From Anthostomella pinea (lineage: Eukaryota; Ascomycota; Sordariomycetes; Xylariales; Xylariaceae), in contig CAUWAG010000007.1 of NCBI GenBank assembly GCA_963556695.1, forward strand, positions 1,116,001-1,180,000: 64,000 nucleotides of DNA, in the 5' to 3' direction. Each line of letters starts with the position of its first letter. Positions within the stretch are counted from its first letter, which is position 1. Shown here piece after piece: positions 1 through 10,264 of this stretch. The notes under the pieces are model-generated. The model had not been told where the DNA came from. It made no database searches and was given only the letters and a program-made list of their open reading frames with translations. A program made the position numbers and the translations under genes.

Positions 1-1302
1 AACTGGGAGGTCTGGTTGGTTGGCTGGCTGGAAGTTTGGGAGACTGTTGTTGAATGGGAGCCGGAAGTAAGGGAGACACCGGAAGATCTCCAGTGGGGGT
101 CAGCTGAAGCCTGAAGGTGTGGCTGGCTGGAGCCTGGAGGGTTTGAACGCTGCGGGGGAACCAATCCATCCCCTTTCTGTCATCTGATAGGAACATGACT
201 TTTTAACCTCTGCTGTCAGACCCTAACCCAACCAATAGTCTATTAGAACATTACTCAAAGTTCACTTTGCTCGTCACTAAAAGGCTATCAAGCTGCCAAA
301 TGATAAATCCAGCAGCTAGATCACTATCGACTGTTTGTTACAGAAATCCCATCATGGCCGTCCAATGTTGCGTGAATGTTGGCTTTGGGCCGTAGGTATT
401 CAGATGAGATCTTGTATCCGACTCAAGGAAGCATGGTGGTAACATGTCCAATGATGACCAGATACTTCTCGTGTAAGGAAACAATTCTTGGTGAAGGATA
501 CGATAGGCAGTGCAGGTTGTACAACTATTAGGCTATGAGACTCGATTGCCGTGTTGACGCTGTTGTAAACCACGAATTGGGGAGCATATCGACCCTCGGG
601 TGCCGCAACGGTATTTCTAGAGTTGCAATCTTCACCGTTAACTTCAAGTGATATTAACACCTAGGGACGGTATTGGCAGCGCAGCAGCGCTCTATGGTGG
701 TGGTGCCGAGAGGCGTAATTTTCCCTCGTCAACTCCAGGAGCCATACTCAGGTCACTTGCTACTAGCACGAGGCGTGATAGTGAACGAGGCATTGGATAG
801 TCTGTTTTACTTATAAGTTTCAGGTCTAGACATTTTCTTACCATGCGCAGCTTTGGGGGAGTTTCTGTGATGAACTGTCGAGACATTAGAACGACCTGCT
901 TCCGTGCAAATCCAGCCTGGACACCTTGGTAGTGTTTGAAGTCATTCGTTTATGATGTTCGATTTCACAAAGCCCCCAAGTCTACACTGGCTATAAGTCA
1001 AATTGAACGCTTGTGGAGGCTATGAAATAGATCAAGTAGGCACTGCGATATGGCAGCACATTACTCAGCGCAACGACATGAGCACTTCAAGGTGATGCGG
1101 TGAGAGCGAAATAAAAGCTTGTGACCCCATCCGATTGTTCAGCCTGCGATGCGCCTACGAGTCATACCCTATGCACCCGAAAACCAAAATTGCTCAGTAA
1201 GCATATAAAGAGTACGATGTGCAGCTATTATACCATGTACATACACTTGCCATCGCAACATATGGGCTAAATTAGGAAGTCTAGCTCACCATCAACGGCG
1301 GG
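1..1302. other. Gene-free left edge with repeat-derived sequence
   Basis: No convincing gene. Bases 74-98 are a perfect 25-bp inverted match to 2970-2994 inside the transposase remnant, and bases about 46-65 continue the similarity, so the first 100 bases are probably repeat-derived. Open minus-strand stretches at 400-660 and 692-886 encode protein-like peptides that match no family I recognise; they may be remnants. The motif CCCCCAAG occurs at about 972 and again at 1306, 1323 and 5421. Confidence 0.4.
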
Positions 1303-1336
1303 GGCCCCCAAGTGGGACAGCCCCCCAAGTAGGTCA
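1303..1336. repeat. Short imperfect direct repeat, possible transposon end
   Basis: Two adjacent copies of a roughly 16-17-bp motif (CCCCCAAGTGGGACAG, then CCCCCCAAGTAGGTCAG) lie just left of the point where base composition turns strongly AT-rich at about 1395. The position suggests the terminal sequence of an old element whose body is the RIP-mutated block. I could not find an inverted partner, so this is tentative. Confidence 0.3.
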
Positions 1337-1394
1337 GTTTTCACACCAAAAAGCCACACTTGCACCTACGAACAACTCCATCCAAATTGAAGCT

Positions 1395-2359
1395 AGAAAT
1401 TATATAATAAATGCATTAAACCCGCCTTTTCTTAAAGTTTTTAGCAATATTAATTATTTACTTAGTACCGTGCAAGCTAGCAAATTGTGCGGCGCAAAGA
1501 TCGCATTACAATAAGCTCGTCGTTTTTATTATCCGGCTTATCAAACCCTTTCTCGTCTTTATTATTAACAACTACCTTTTTTTTTTCAATCGTTATATAA
1601 AAAACCCAAGTTTTCAAATAGTAATTTCTTTGATTTGTTAGTGTATAAGTTCTGAAACTTATGCAAAACTTGTCGTTTTTTTACCGTTGCTTAATAGCAA
1701 CTCGTACGGCTTCCGTATGTTCGATTTGCTTAACAATAACATCTTTAATCTTTTATAGCCGTTAATTAAGCTTTTCTTAAAGAGCTTTACAGCGCTTTTT
1801 TAGCTGTAGACGTTCGATTTAGTCGTTTTTGCTTCTATTTGCTGCTTTGAAAGGGCTATTTTAACTACTATCTTATTGTACGCTTTTGTAACCGAACAGA
1901 CTTTTATTTGCTGTTTAAAGATTTTAGCTATTATTAATAGCATTAAGGCTATATCTTGCCCTATTCTAAAGGCTTTCAGTACTTTAAGAGTAATTTCTAG
2001 GTCCATTATAGCGATTATCACTGCTTATATTTCTTTACTTTTACTATATACTCGTTTGCTAGTGTATTTTACCGATTTACAGGCTAAAATCTAGCAGTAC
2101 GTTATTTTAAACGCCCAATAACTAGTGTAACTTTATTACAAGCTTTTATTAAGCAACTAAAAAACTTAATCTTGCTAATAAAAGCTAATTTGTTAAGTTA
2201 ATTAAGCTAGTTAATAGAGCGGCAATAAGAGGCCTTTACTATAAAAAACCCGGTTAAATCTAGCGGCTATAAAATATAAAACTACTTCTATTAACAAAAT
2301 AACTACTCATTAACTGAACAACTTACCTTGTAGGTAAAATAAAAAAAGTAAAAAGCACA
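1395..2359. other. AT-rich, RIP-like island (left part)
   Basis: About 1 kb rich in TA, TTA and TAA, with no usable reading frame, in sharp contrast to the GC-rich coding DNA elsewhere. This is the usual look of fungal repeats mutated by repeat-induced point mutation (CpA to TpA). The original element is no longer recognisable. The same composition resumes after the DNA transposon that ends at 4083, so that transposon probably inserted into an already degraded island. Confidence 0.6.
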
Positions 2360-2407
2360 TATAACGTAAATGACAAGCGAGCGGCAATTACAAGCGAACG
2401 GCAACTT
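2360..2407 (+). repeat. Left terminal inverted repeat of the pogo-like element
   Basis: Forty-eight bases starting TATAACGTAAATGACAAGCG. The reverse complement of 4036-4083 matches at 44 of 48 positions and the similarity stops at the same outer base on both sides, which fixes the element boundary. Confidence 0.85.
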
Positions 2408-2608
2408 TTCACCAGCCACCTCACCTTTTCATCAAGGTTTCTAATTGATCAATCAATAATAATAACATTGCATTATAACAAATCAGACTTACAGCTTGCT
2501 GTCTAAGTTAAACAACGCGACCCTCATATTAAGCTTTCTAAGACTTCCTATGTCCCATATAATACCTTAAAGGCTAGAATCGCCGGCCGACCATCACAAC
2601 GTGACAGC

Positions 2609-3605
2609 ATGCCCAATACTTTGGAACTTACGGTTTCTGAAAAGAATGCTATTCTTTCCTTTATTCTTGACCTGAATGCGCGAGTATTTCCACCCTGGCA
2701 TAGTTATGTTGAAGATATAGCAAATCAATTATTGGCAGCACACGGGCTTGGACGCATTAGAAAGAACTAGACGCATAACTTTATTAAACACACACCTGGC
2801 CTTTGGACGCATTTTCATCGAAAGATGGACTAGAAGAGTATCTTAAACAAAGATCCAGACGTGTATTGTTGAATACACTGATGATGATTGATTCTATTGA
2901 TTGTTGTGCTCTGTGTGCAGAGATTGATTATCTGTCTTCTTGGTGGGTCAGATGCCCTGTACGTCTCTGCCCCACTGGAGATCTTCCGGTGTCTATCTCT
3001 GGCTCCTATTCAACAGTTTTAGCCCACTCAAACGGGCTTATGGTCGCATAATTGAGGATCTCATCCGGTATCATATAACCCCTGTTTCAAAAGAGGACTT
3101 TCTTACAGCATTTTGTGAAGCACATAACGCTGCTATGACGCTAAGAAATATCTGAACAGGTTTCAGTGCCACTGGGCTTGTTCCTTTTGACCCAGAAAGT
3201 GTCATTTTAAAGCTGGATGCTGTCACTATTGTACAAACACCGTTGCCAGACCCTAATTTGCCACCTACTATTTGGACATCAGAGACGCCTACCACCATTA
3301 ATGAAGCGGTAAACCAATCGGTTTATATCTAAAATCGAGTTAGAAACCACTAGGGAAGCTCACCTACATCAATAATTGATCCGTTAAGCTTATTTTTACT
3401 TATGCACAAGGTCACTTTGGTTAATTCCCAGGTCCGCGAGCTAGAGGAGGCCAATCACTTATTAAATAAATATCAGAGAACAAAAACCAAATGTCTAATA
3501 AAAAAAGGAATACTTTTTATTAAAGATACAATAAGTCTTCAGGCTGCAAAGGATAGTGCTGAGCTGGCAAGACAGGAAATGGGTGATGTCACGAAGCGTA
3601 AATAG
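2609..3605 (+). pseudogene. Transposase remnant, Fot1/pogo (DDE_1) family
   Basis: The frame from ATG 2609 encodes a helix-turn-helix N-terminus typical of fungal pogo transposases and meets a stop at 2768. The same frame then resembles the next DNA-binding helix, with more stops. From about 3000 another frame gives the characteristic stretch FSPLKRAYGR, a helical part, then TGLVPFDPE and a coiled C-terminal tail (3402-3605). The catalytic DDE core that should separate these halves is absent, so roughly half of a usual 500-550-residue protein is gone. Stops and frame changes occur throughout. Family assignment rests on remembered motif similarity and is firm; activity is excluded. Confidence 0.8.
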
Positions 3606-4035
3606 GATGAGGACATAAAAGTCCTGATTGCACTACCTACGTGTAAGAATCTCTTGGTGGGGAGGGAAAGAAGGATCTGACCCGCCAGCCAATTCTGGTG
3701 GGATTAATGATCCTTCCATCCGCCCCACTATTACCTAGCCTAGTACAGTTGTGGCCACACGTCTTGTGCGCCAGGTCATGTGATGCTGCGCACAGGCCAC
3801 CCTGATGGGTTGACAGACTTCCAGGAGGTCAGACCGTCACAGGTGAAGGTAGTCGTCATCCAAGGAGGGCAGCAGCGCGTGAGTGACAATGTGGCGTTTG
3901 CAGCAACACTGGCCGTAATGCGCGAGCTTGTACAATAGAGATAGAAATGTCTGAAAAAGAGGAATCTGACTGATTGAATTGAATTGAATGCGTTGTGATT
4001 AAGTTATTTGACATTGCAGTTGGAAGGTTAGTAAG

Positions 4036-4083
4036 AAGTTGCCGTTTGCTTGTAATTGCCGCTCACTTGTTATCTACGTTATA
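4036..4083 (-). repeat. Right terminal inverted repeat of the pogo-like element
   Basis: Read on the minus strand from 4083 it starts TATAACGTAGATAACAAGTG. Four transitions separate it from the left copy. Outside the repeats the two flanks share nothing, as expected for the real ends. Confidence 0.85.
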
Positions 4084-5245
4084 CGTTATTTATAAAATAA
4101 ACATATATAAACTTATCTAAGCAATAGCTGCTATAACTATTTAATATTAAAAGTAAAAATCTTTCTGATCTTTAAAAGCTATATTAAGTAACTAAATCTA
4201 GGGCTTAATTAGCATATAGTTAACGCCATTAATATGACGGATCTAACACCCATCAGGTGGTTTGGTGGTGTAGACGCGTTGCCCTACTACACAGATAGAG
4301 GGATAATTGTGGGTCGGGATTCAAGATCTATCACCCCACCAGATTTGGCCGGTGCTGCAGATCTCTCTTCTCTTCTTCACCAAAGTATTTTTGTACAATT
4401 AGAGATATTGATGGGCACTTTCGTCCTGGTCTCCAAGCTGCCCTGTGACAATTGGAAAAAAAAACCTTAAGCTATTACAGCGCAATCTCGTTTGAGAACT
4501 AGCGGTTAATAAAATACGTTATAAACTATTTTACTATTGCAAAATATTCTTTAACAAACTGTTTTTAAACCACTATGTTTATATCGATTTCGCTTTAAAC
4601 ATAACAAACGGCTAGAACTTTTTCCTAGTAGCAGCAATCGGTTTTACTACTATAGTTTATATATAGTCGTTGTTAAACTTAACGTTAGCTACTTTTAAGC
4701 TAAAACTACTTATTCTAAAGCTATTAAACCTATAATTTCTCGGCTAACCGTCTAGAATCCACTTTAAATAAACAATTTACATACTGTCAACCAATATATA
4801 ATGCCGTCCTTATCGACATTTGCCCGGTTTTTAAGTTTAATAAAAAAAACCTCTTTATAAAGATCGTAAAACGCATTTACGTTCTTAAACGTAGCAACGT
4901 TAATATTCTTATACTTAAGCTTTTAACCTATTTTAGTCTTAATCTCTTAGTCCTAGCAGATAAAGCTTTGCATATAATAGCTTTTTAAATAATCTAATTC
5001 TCTTTTAAATTTTAAAATCCAGTAAATAATAAACTTAATGCTGCTATAAGTTAGCGCATAGCCGGCCTTTTCTTAATATAAAATTTTTAAAACCACCTTT
5101 TTTTCTTAAAGAGGGCTTAACTTTTAAGCATAAAAATGCCCTTTTTATACTATGTCTGTTAAGCGCATTATAATGCCGTCTATCTTGCAAAAAAAATTCG
5201 ATTTAAGTACTTTTCAGCGATAATAGGCCTTACGAAAAAATTTGG
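4084..5245. other. AT-rich, RIP-like island (right part)
   Basis: Continuation of the AT-rich composition on the far side of the transposon, with no gene. A GC-normal island at 4220-4463 interrupts it (separate entry). Composition returns to normal at about 5245. Confidence 0.55.
4220..4463 (+). repeat. Possible tRNA-derived SINE-like insertion
   Basis: A GC-normal stretch of about 240 bp inside the AT-rich island. It carries an approximate Pol III A box at about 4265 (TGGTGTAGACG) and an approximate B box at about 4317 (GGATTCAAGATC), and ends in a run of nine A residues at about 4455. That order is what a tRNA-derived SINE would show. Neither box matches consensus fully, acceptor pairing is weak and I could not confirm a target duplication. 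The stretch also holds a 78-codon open frame with no recognisable product. Confidence 0.3.
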
Positions 5246-5505
5246 GTTCCCGCCGTTAGCTGGTAGCAGCGACTGACACTGCGATTATGCCATACATGTA
5301 TAACATCGCCTGTTAACAGGCAAGGCATCAATTCATAAATAAGGCATTAACTTGTAAATCAGGCATCAACTTATAAGCCAGGTATCAATGTGGTAACGGA
5401 GCATCCACCATAACAAACAAGCCCCCAAGCTGAATTGTCTTACTACTTCTCACTCGAAAATCACGCTGGATTGGAGAACTTTTACACGCCTCTTATTTCA
5501 CGCTT

Positions 5506-5925
5506 CTCAGTTCAACACTGATTTCTTTAACATTGCTCTCCTCAGCACTGCTTTCCTTAACGCTGCTTTCCTTAACGCTGCTTTCCTTAACGCTGCTTTC
5601 CTTAACGCTGCTTTCCTTAACGCTGCTTTCCTTAACGCTGCTTTCCTTAACGCTGCTTTCCTTAACGCTGCTTTCTCGACGCGGCTTTCTCGACGCGGCT
5701 TTTTTAAACGCGGCTCTCCTCGACGCGGCTGTTTGCGACACGACTTTTTGCAACGCGCCATTCCACAACGCGCCTTTCCGCGACCCTGCCTTTTCCAATT
5801 CTACTCTCCGCAATGCTTCAACTTTACTCCTCCGCCACGCTCAACTCTGCTCTCCGCAACGTTTTAACTCTGCTCTCCGGAACGCTGCTTGCATTCAACG
5901 CTTCGGTTCTCGACAATGCTCTCCT
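5506..5925. repeat. 15-bp minisatellite with degenerate flanks
   Basis: Eight perfect tandem copies of CTTTCCTTAACGCTG fill 5551-5670. Degenerate copies continue on both sides (for example CTCTCCTCAGCACTG at 5536, and CGACGCGG variants from 5671), fading out at about 5925. Because 15 is a multiple of three, the array is open in several frames on both strands, giving peptides such as (SSVKE)n or (LLSLT)n. I regard these as by-products of the repeat rather than genes. Confidence 0.8.
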
Positions 5926-6836
5926 TGACCTCGCAATGAAGATATGCAAAGTTCGTTAGCAAAGACAGTAAAACACCTGTACACACTGCAGACTGACTGA
6001 GGATGCAGGCCACCTGTTAGAGACAAGCGTGCTGCGAGCCTGTCGATTCATACGAGTATTGCGAATTGAACCTGGTTCAAGAAAGTGAAAAAGCGTGGAA
6101 GAGAATTCACATCTAGGCAATATGCTCCTAGCGCGACCAAAAGGCTCTCATACAAGCGCATCAGAATCTTACGACGGCAATTGTAGGCTGCGAGCTACAT
6201 GGTTCATAGTTCTACATAGACTGCCGTCTCTCCCTCAATCTAAGCATCAGTTCTCTCCACTTCAACCAAAACCAGTCCACACTCTGATTCCTTACATTTA
6301 CCAACAACGCGCAAATCACCGCCAGCCTTCTCTCCTCTACCCAACGATCAATCGTCTCAACTCCTCCTGGTGGTTGCGTGCGGCTTTGACCTCGTCACGT
6401 CGGTGAAGTGCATCGAGGAACTGACGCCAGAGAAGGAAGCCGGTCTGAAGCCTGAAGGTTCCGCGGACTGATGAGGAAGAATACTCTACATGAATGTACA
6501 CATATCATGGGTATCCCCAACGGTTCATAAGATTGGCCCGTGTTCTCTTCTCGTAGCAACCCTGCAGGTCCATACTGTGTACTTGCATTCTCGTGCTGTT
6601 ACATGGCCAGATTAGTTTCTGGTAAATCGCAGAATCGATTTGTTTGGCCTCGCGTCGTCAATGGTGAAATTGGTCCTGATGACTATTCAGTGGTAACGTT
6701 GAGTCGAGCTTGATGGTCCCAATGCCAGTGTGTGTCGTATAATCTGATCAAGTACGGCGTGGCACCGTCGTCATTGGTCTCCCAAAGAGTTGTTCGTCCA
6801 CAATGGCTGCGAACCCGCCGGCCTCATGAGTCATGA
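5926..6836. other. No gene seen
   Basis: About 0.9 kb between the minisatellite and the next coding remnant. A 103-codon open frame at 6095-6406 has no family signature. Nothing else stands out. Confidence 0.5.
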
Positions 6837-7530
6837 CTAGCTTCTTCGCCCGAACAGGTAATGGGTCGACTCTGCTGGTAGACTATGATCTGTACCACTC
6901 CTAATGATCTCACGTCCTAGAGTGCCGCCGCTACCGCTAGACGACGGCGCAAAGCCTGGCGTACCACGTGTTGAGCGCCTGGGGTGCATTCGCGGCGCCA
7001 GAGCTACCTTGAGTATCGTCCACAAGGGGGTTATCGACGTGCAAAAAGAAGCATGGCGCTTCATTTCTGTCGTTACTATCCATCCCATGAGGGCCTAGCG
7101 CACCTCCGTTTGGCATGGGTGGAATACCAGCGGGAGTGCGCGTCCGCGGTGGATCTTGCTCTGACTCTTTCTGGGAAGTATCAACGTCATCGAGCTCGGA
7201 TCCGTCGCCCGGCTCCGGGCCCGGCCGCTGTGTGCTGCGGAATTGTGGACTCGCTCCTGACAGGAGCTACTGCCGCCAGTGAAAGGTGCAACCTCGTTTG
7301 ACGAGCCTGTGTTGTTCATGTTGTTGATACTCTCCTGCACGTTTGCTGGTACGTAGGAGACAGGATCTTCCCGTTAGACTCAGTGACCTTATCCCGTGAA
7401 CCGAAAGCCGCGGACAGAGCCACAATTCATCGCTGTCCGCGATGAATTCCGTGGCTCGCAGTTTCGACTTCCTTTTCCGTGACACAGTCCCGAGGGTAGC
7501 TCACCACCATCATACACCGCGGTGACATGA
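6837..7530 (-). pseudogene. Decayed coding remnant, product not recognised
   Basis: On the minus strand several partial frames read like one broken protein. A frame entering at about 7370 gives a Ser/Asn-rich segment (around NNTGSSNE, 7310). It ends near 7220, where a different frame takes over with an acidic, proline-rich stretch (GDGSELDDVD) that ends at a stop at about 6945. Further upstream another frame at about 7490-7390 leads in. At least two frame changes and several stops separate them. No known domain is visible, so no function is proposed. It lies next to the damaged transporter gene and may have decayed with it. Confidence 0.3.
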
Positions 7531-7764
7531 GAGAGCCTCACCATGAAAATGAAGAGGAGGCTGGGCTCTCTCGGGACACGGATCGGGAGAACGTTGCTTA
7601 GTCTGGAGTCTAAAAGTCGACATTAGGTACCACGGATGGTCCGTTGAGCCCCTTCTGTGGATGCGGTGGGTGACTGGCTTTAAGTAGTCTGTTGTTCCCT
7701 ATTTTGGTTGGAAGAGCATCCACTGCATCCGTCTCTACTACTGCTGTCGCATGGCATCAACAAT

Positions 7765-9584
7765 ATGACGGAGCTCATCCGTGATACAGCCTTCGGGCAT
7801 CTCGTCCGCCTCGTATCACGAGGCAAATATTTGAAGTACCAGGAAGAGGCGGATCCTTCGATATGGACTCGCTACATCGACGAGAAGAAATCCGGGCACC
7901 TTGCGCATCACGGAGACACCAACCCACCGGAAGATGGCACCAACATGGAGGGCATTGGTGGAGTACGGACAAGAGACGATCAGTTCAGGTCAAACTCAGA
8001 CAGCTCGTCTGGGACGATGGTCGACAAGGAAGGAAACGAGGGAGTCAACAAAGCAAGTGGAATGAAGGTCGACCCGGAGAAGGGCAAGGACCTGCACCTG
8101 GTATCTTAGTACGGCCCCGACGACCCAGAGAACCCTATCAACTGGTCGACGTTCAAGAAAGTAGTCGTCACTGCTGAACTATGCCTCCTGACCACCTCGG
8201 TGTACATCGGGTCCTCCATCTACTCCGCTGGAGAAGAGAATATCATGGCCATATTCGGCGTATCACGAGTTGCTGCAACTCTCGGTCTGACATTGTTCGT
8301 CGCTGGCTACGGTTTGGGACCCATGCTGTGGAGTCCCATGAGTGAGATTCCGCAGATTGGACGCAATCCGATCTACCAGGGTACGCTTCTCGTATTTGTT
8401 GCCTTCCAAACACCAACAGCGCTCGCATCGAACTTCGGCATGCTCCTGGCCTTCCGATTCTTGACCGGGTTCTTCGGTTCACCGGTACTGGCTACTGGTG
8501 GCGCATCCCTGGCCGACATCTACGGTCCGCAGAAACGAGCATACGCCATGGGCATCTGGGGTATTGCAGCAGTATGCGGACCAACTTTAGGACCGCTCAT
8601 CGGTGGCTTTGCCGTCCAACTCGCCCCCGTGGGCTTCGGCGGCTTTACAGCGCCGTGGACCTGGCCGATCTGGGAACTCATGTGGCTTTCGGCCTTCTGC
8701 TTTGTGTTCCTGTTCTTCTTCATGCCCGAGATGTCCGCAAACAACATCCTGTTCCGCCGCACGAAGCGCCTGCGCAAGATCACTGGCGACGACAAGCTCA
8801 CCTGCGAGCCGGAACCCCAGGCCGCGCAGATGAAGCCCAAGGATATCATTATGATGTCCCTCGTCAAGCCCATCACGCTCAACTTCACCGAACCCATGGT
8901 CTTCCTGCTCAACCTCTACATTGCGCTCATCTACAGCTTGCTATACATCTGGTTCGAGTCCTTCGTCACCGTCTTCATCGGGATCTACGGCTTTACCCTC
9001 GGCGAGGAAGGCTTGGCCTACCTCGGAATCCTCGTCGGCGCATTCGCCGTCATCCCGCCATTCTTCCTGTACCTGCACTACAAACTCGAGCCGAAATTCG
9101 ACGAGAACGGCAACCTTGAGCCAGAGCAGCGCCTGAAACCAGCATTCGTCGGGGCATTCTGCATACCTATCTGCCTCTTCTGGTTCGGCTGGACTTCCCG
9201 AGAGAGCGTCCATTGGATCGTACCCATCATCGGTACATCCTTCTTCTCGATCGGCACCTTCCTGCTCTTCAACAGCGTCTTGAACTACCTGCCGGATGCC
9301 TACCCTGCGGAGGCTGCCTCTGTGCTCGCCGGCAACGACTTCATGCGGTCGAGCTTCGGCGCGGGCTTCCCGCTCTTCGCTAGCGCTATGTACGGCAATC
9401 TAGGCGTGAACTGGGCTTCCAGTACGCTTGCGTTCCTGTCGATAGCGTTCATTCCTATTCCTCTCATACTTTACAAGGTGAGTTTACTTCCATCCGCGCA
9501 TGTTGTTTCAATGACTGACGTACCTTGCAGTATGGCGCGACGTTACGCAAGAATCACAGCAAACATGCCCGCAAGGACATCTGA
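7765..9584 (+). pseudogene. MFS multidrug-type transporter (DHA1-like) with in-frame stop
   Basis: Reading 7765-9477 plus 9531-9584 (53-bp intron 9478-9530, donor GTGAGT, acceptor TTGCAG) gives a frame of about 588 codons of the fungal DHA1 (FLU1/TPO1-like) drug:H+ antiporter family. The cytosolic N-terminus has the family motif MTELIRDTAFGHLVR and about twelve hydrophobic segments follow. One stop, TAG at 8107-8109, sits directly before YGPDDPENP, where relatives have Trp; TGG to TAG is a single TpG to TpA change. The next in-frame ATG (8245) lies beyond the first membrane segment. I chose start 7765 because conservation begins there; ATG 7708 is also in frame. Apart from the stop the frame is intact, so inactivation is recent, or the stop is an allele or sequence error. 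Confidence 0.8.
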
Positions 9585-10264
9585 GCATGGTTACGACCAT
9601 CTACATCCCGAGAACATGATTAAACGATATCCCTGGAAATCAGCAAACTTGTACCTTATAGCGTGGCGTTGTTCAATGCATGGTTGTCTCAAGTTGGCAC
9701 AGCCATGCCTTGATAGCGTTGTATAGATATATGGATTGTAATGTTATCCTGCTACCACGCACGACATTAATGTTTTATAATATACATATATTCTCAATAT
9801 ATCTTGATCCAAGACTACAATCATTAAGGGGGGAGGCCAAGCAGCTAGGCTGTGCGTCGGGCTGTCGGTCAGCGCAGCCGCCTCGTCCTCTGTCTGGGCC
9901 GTCTTCACAAGTACCATCCGCCCAAGGAACTGCTCGATGAAGATCAGTATGTCGCTTGTCAAACGCCCGTACGCACCACAGGCTCTTGCAAAGACCCGCG
10001 TTTATGTAAACGCGGCCTTTGTTTGCGCTGCCTGAGTCTTCGGCGCTTATGAGCCTGGTTTGTGATCACTCCGACGTCCTCTTACACCAGGGGTCCGCAA
10101 TGAAGACTACCTACCTAATCTACCTACTTTGCCAGCTGGTGCCACTTTCTTGGCGGAGACCCCACCCGAGCGATATCGCTACCAACCTCGGTCGGTAATC
10201 GCTTCTGCCTCCCGGACCGTACAGCTGCCCCTTACATCATATCTAGATACCTATATCAGAAGCC
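9585..10264. other. Intergenic, no gene seen
   Basis: Contains the 3' end of the transporter gene and the promoter side of the M24 peptidase gene. Short open frames here have no family features. Confidence 0.5.

Larger units (their letters stand above)
2360..4083 (+). mobile_element. Fot1/pogo-like DNA transposon, internally deleted
   Basis: A 1.72-kb element is bounded by 48-bp terminal inverted repeats (2360-2407 and 4036-4083) that differ at only four positions, all transitions. The ends read TATAACGT, compatible with insertion at the TA dinucleotide used by Tc1/mariner-pogo elements. Inside is a transposase remnant with an N-terminal helix-turn-helix part and the C-terminal end of the DDE region, but the central catalytic part is missing. 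The element is non-autonomous. It is much less AT-rich than the flanks, so it arrived later or escaped most RIP. Confidence 0.8.

Noticed and set aside
5493..5928. 106- and 131-codon open frames on opposite strands as genes encoding SSVKE or LLSLT repeats.
   Set aside because: Both are produced by the same 15-bp minisatellite, whose length keeps every frame open; there is no non-repetitive domain.
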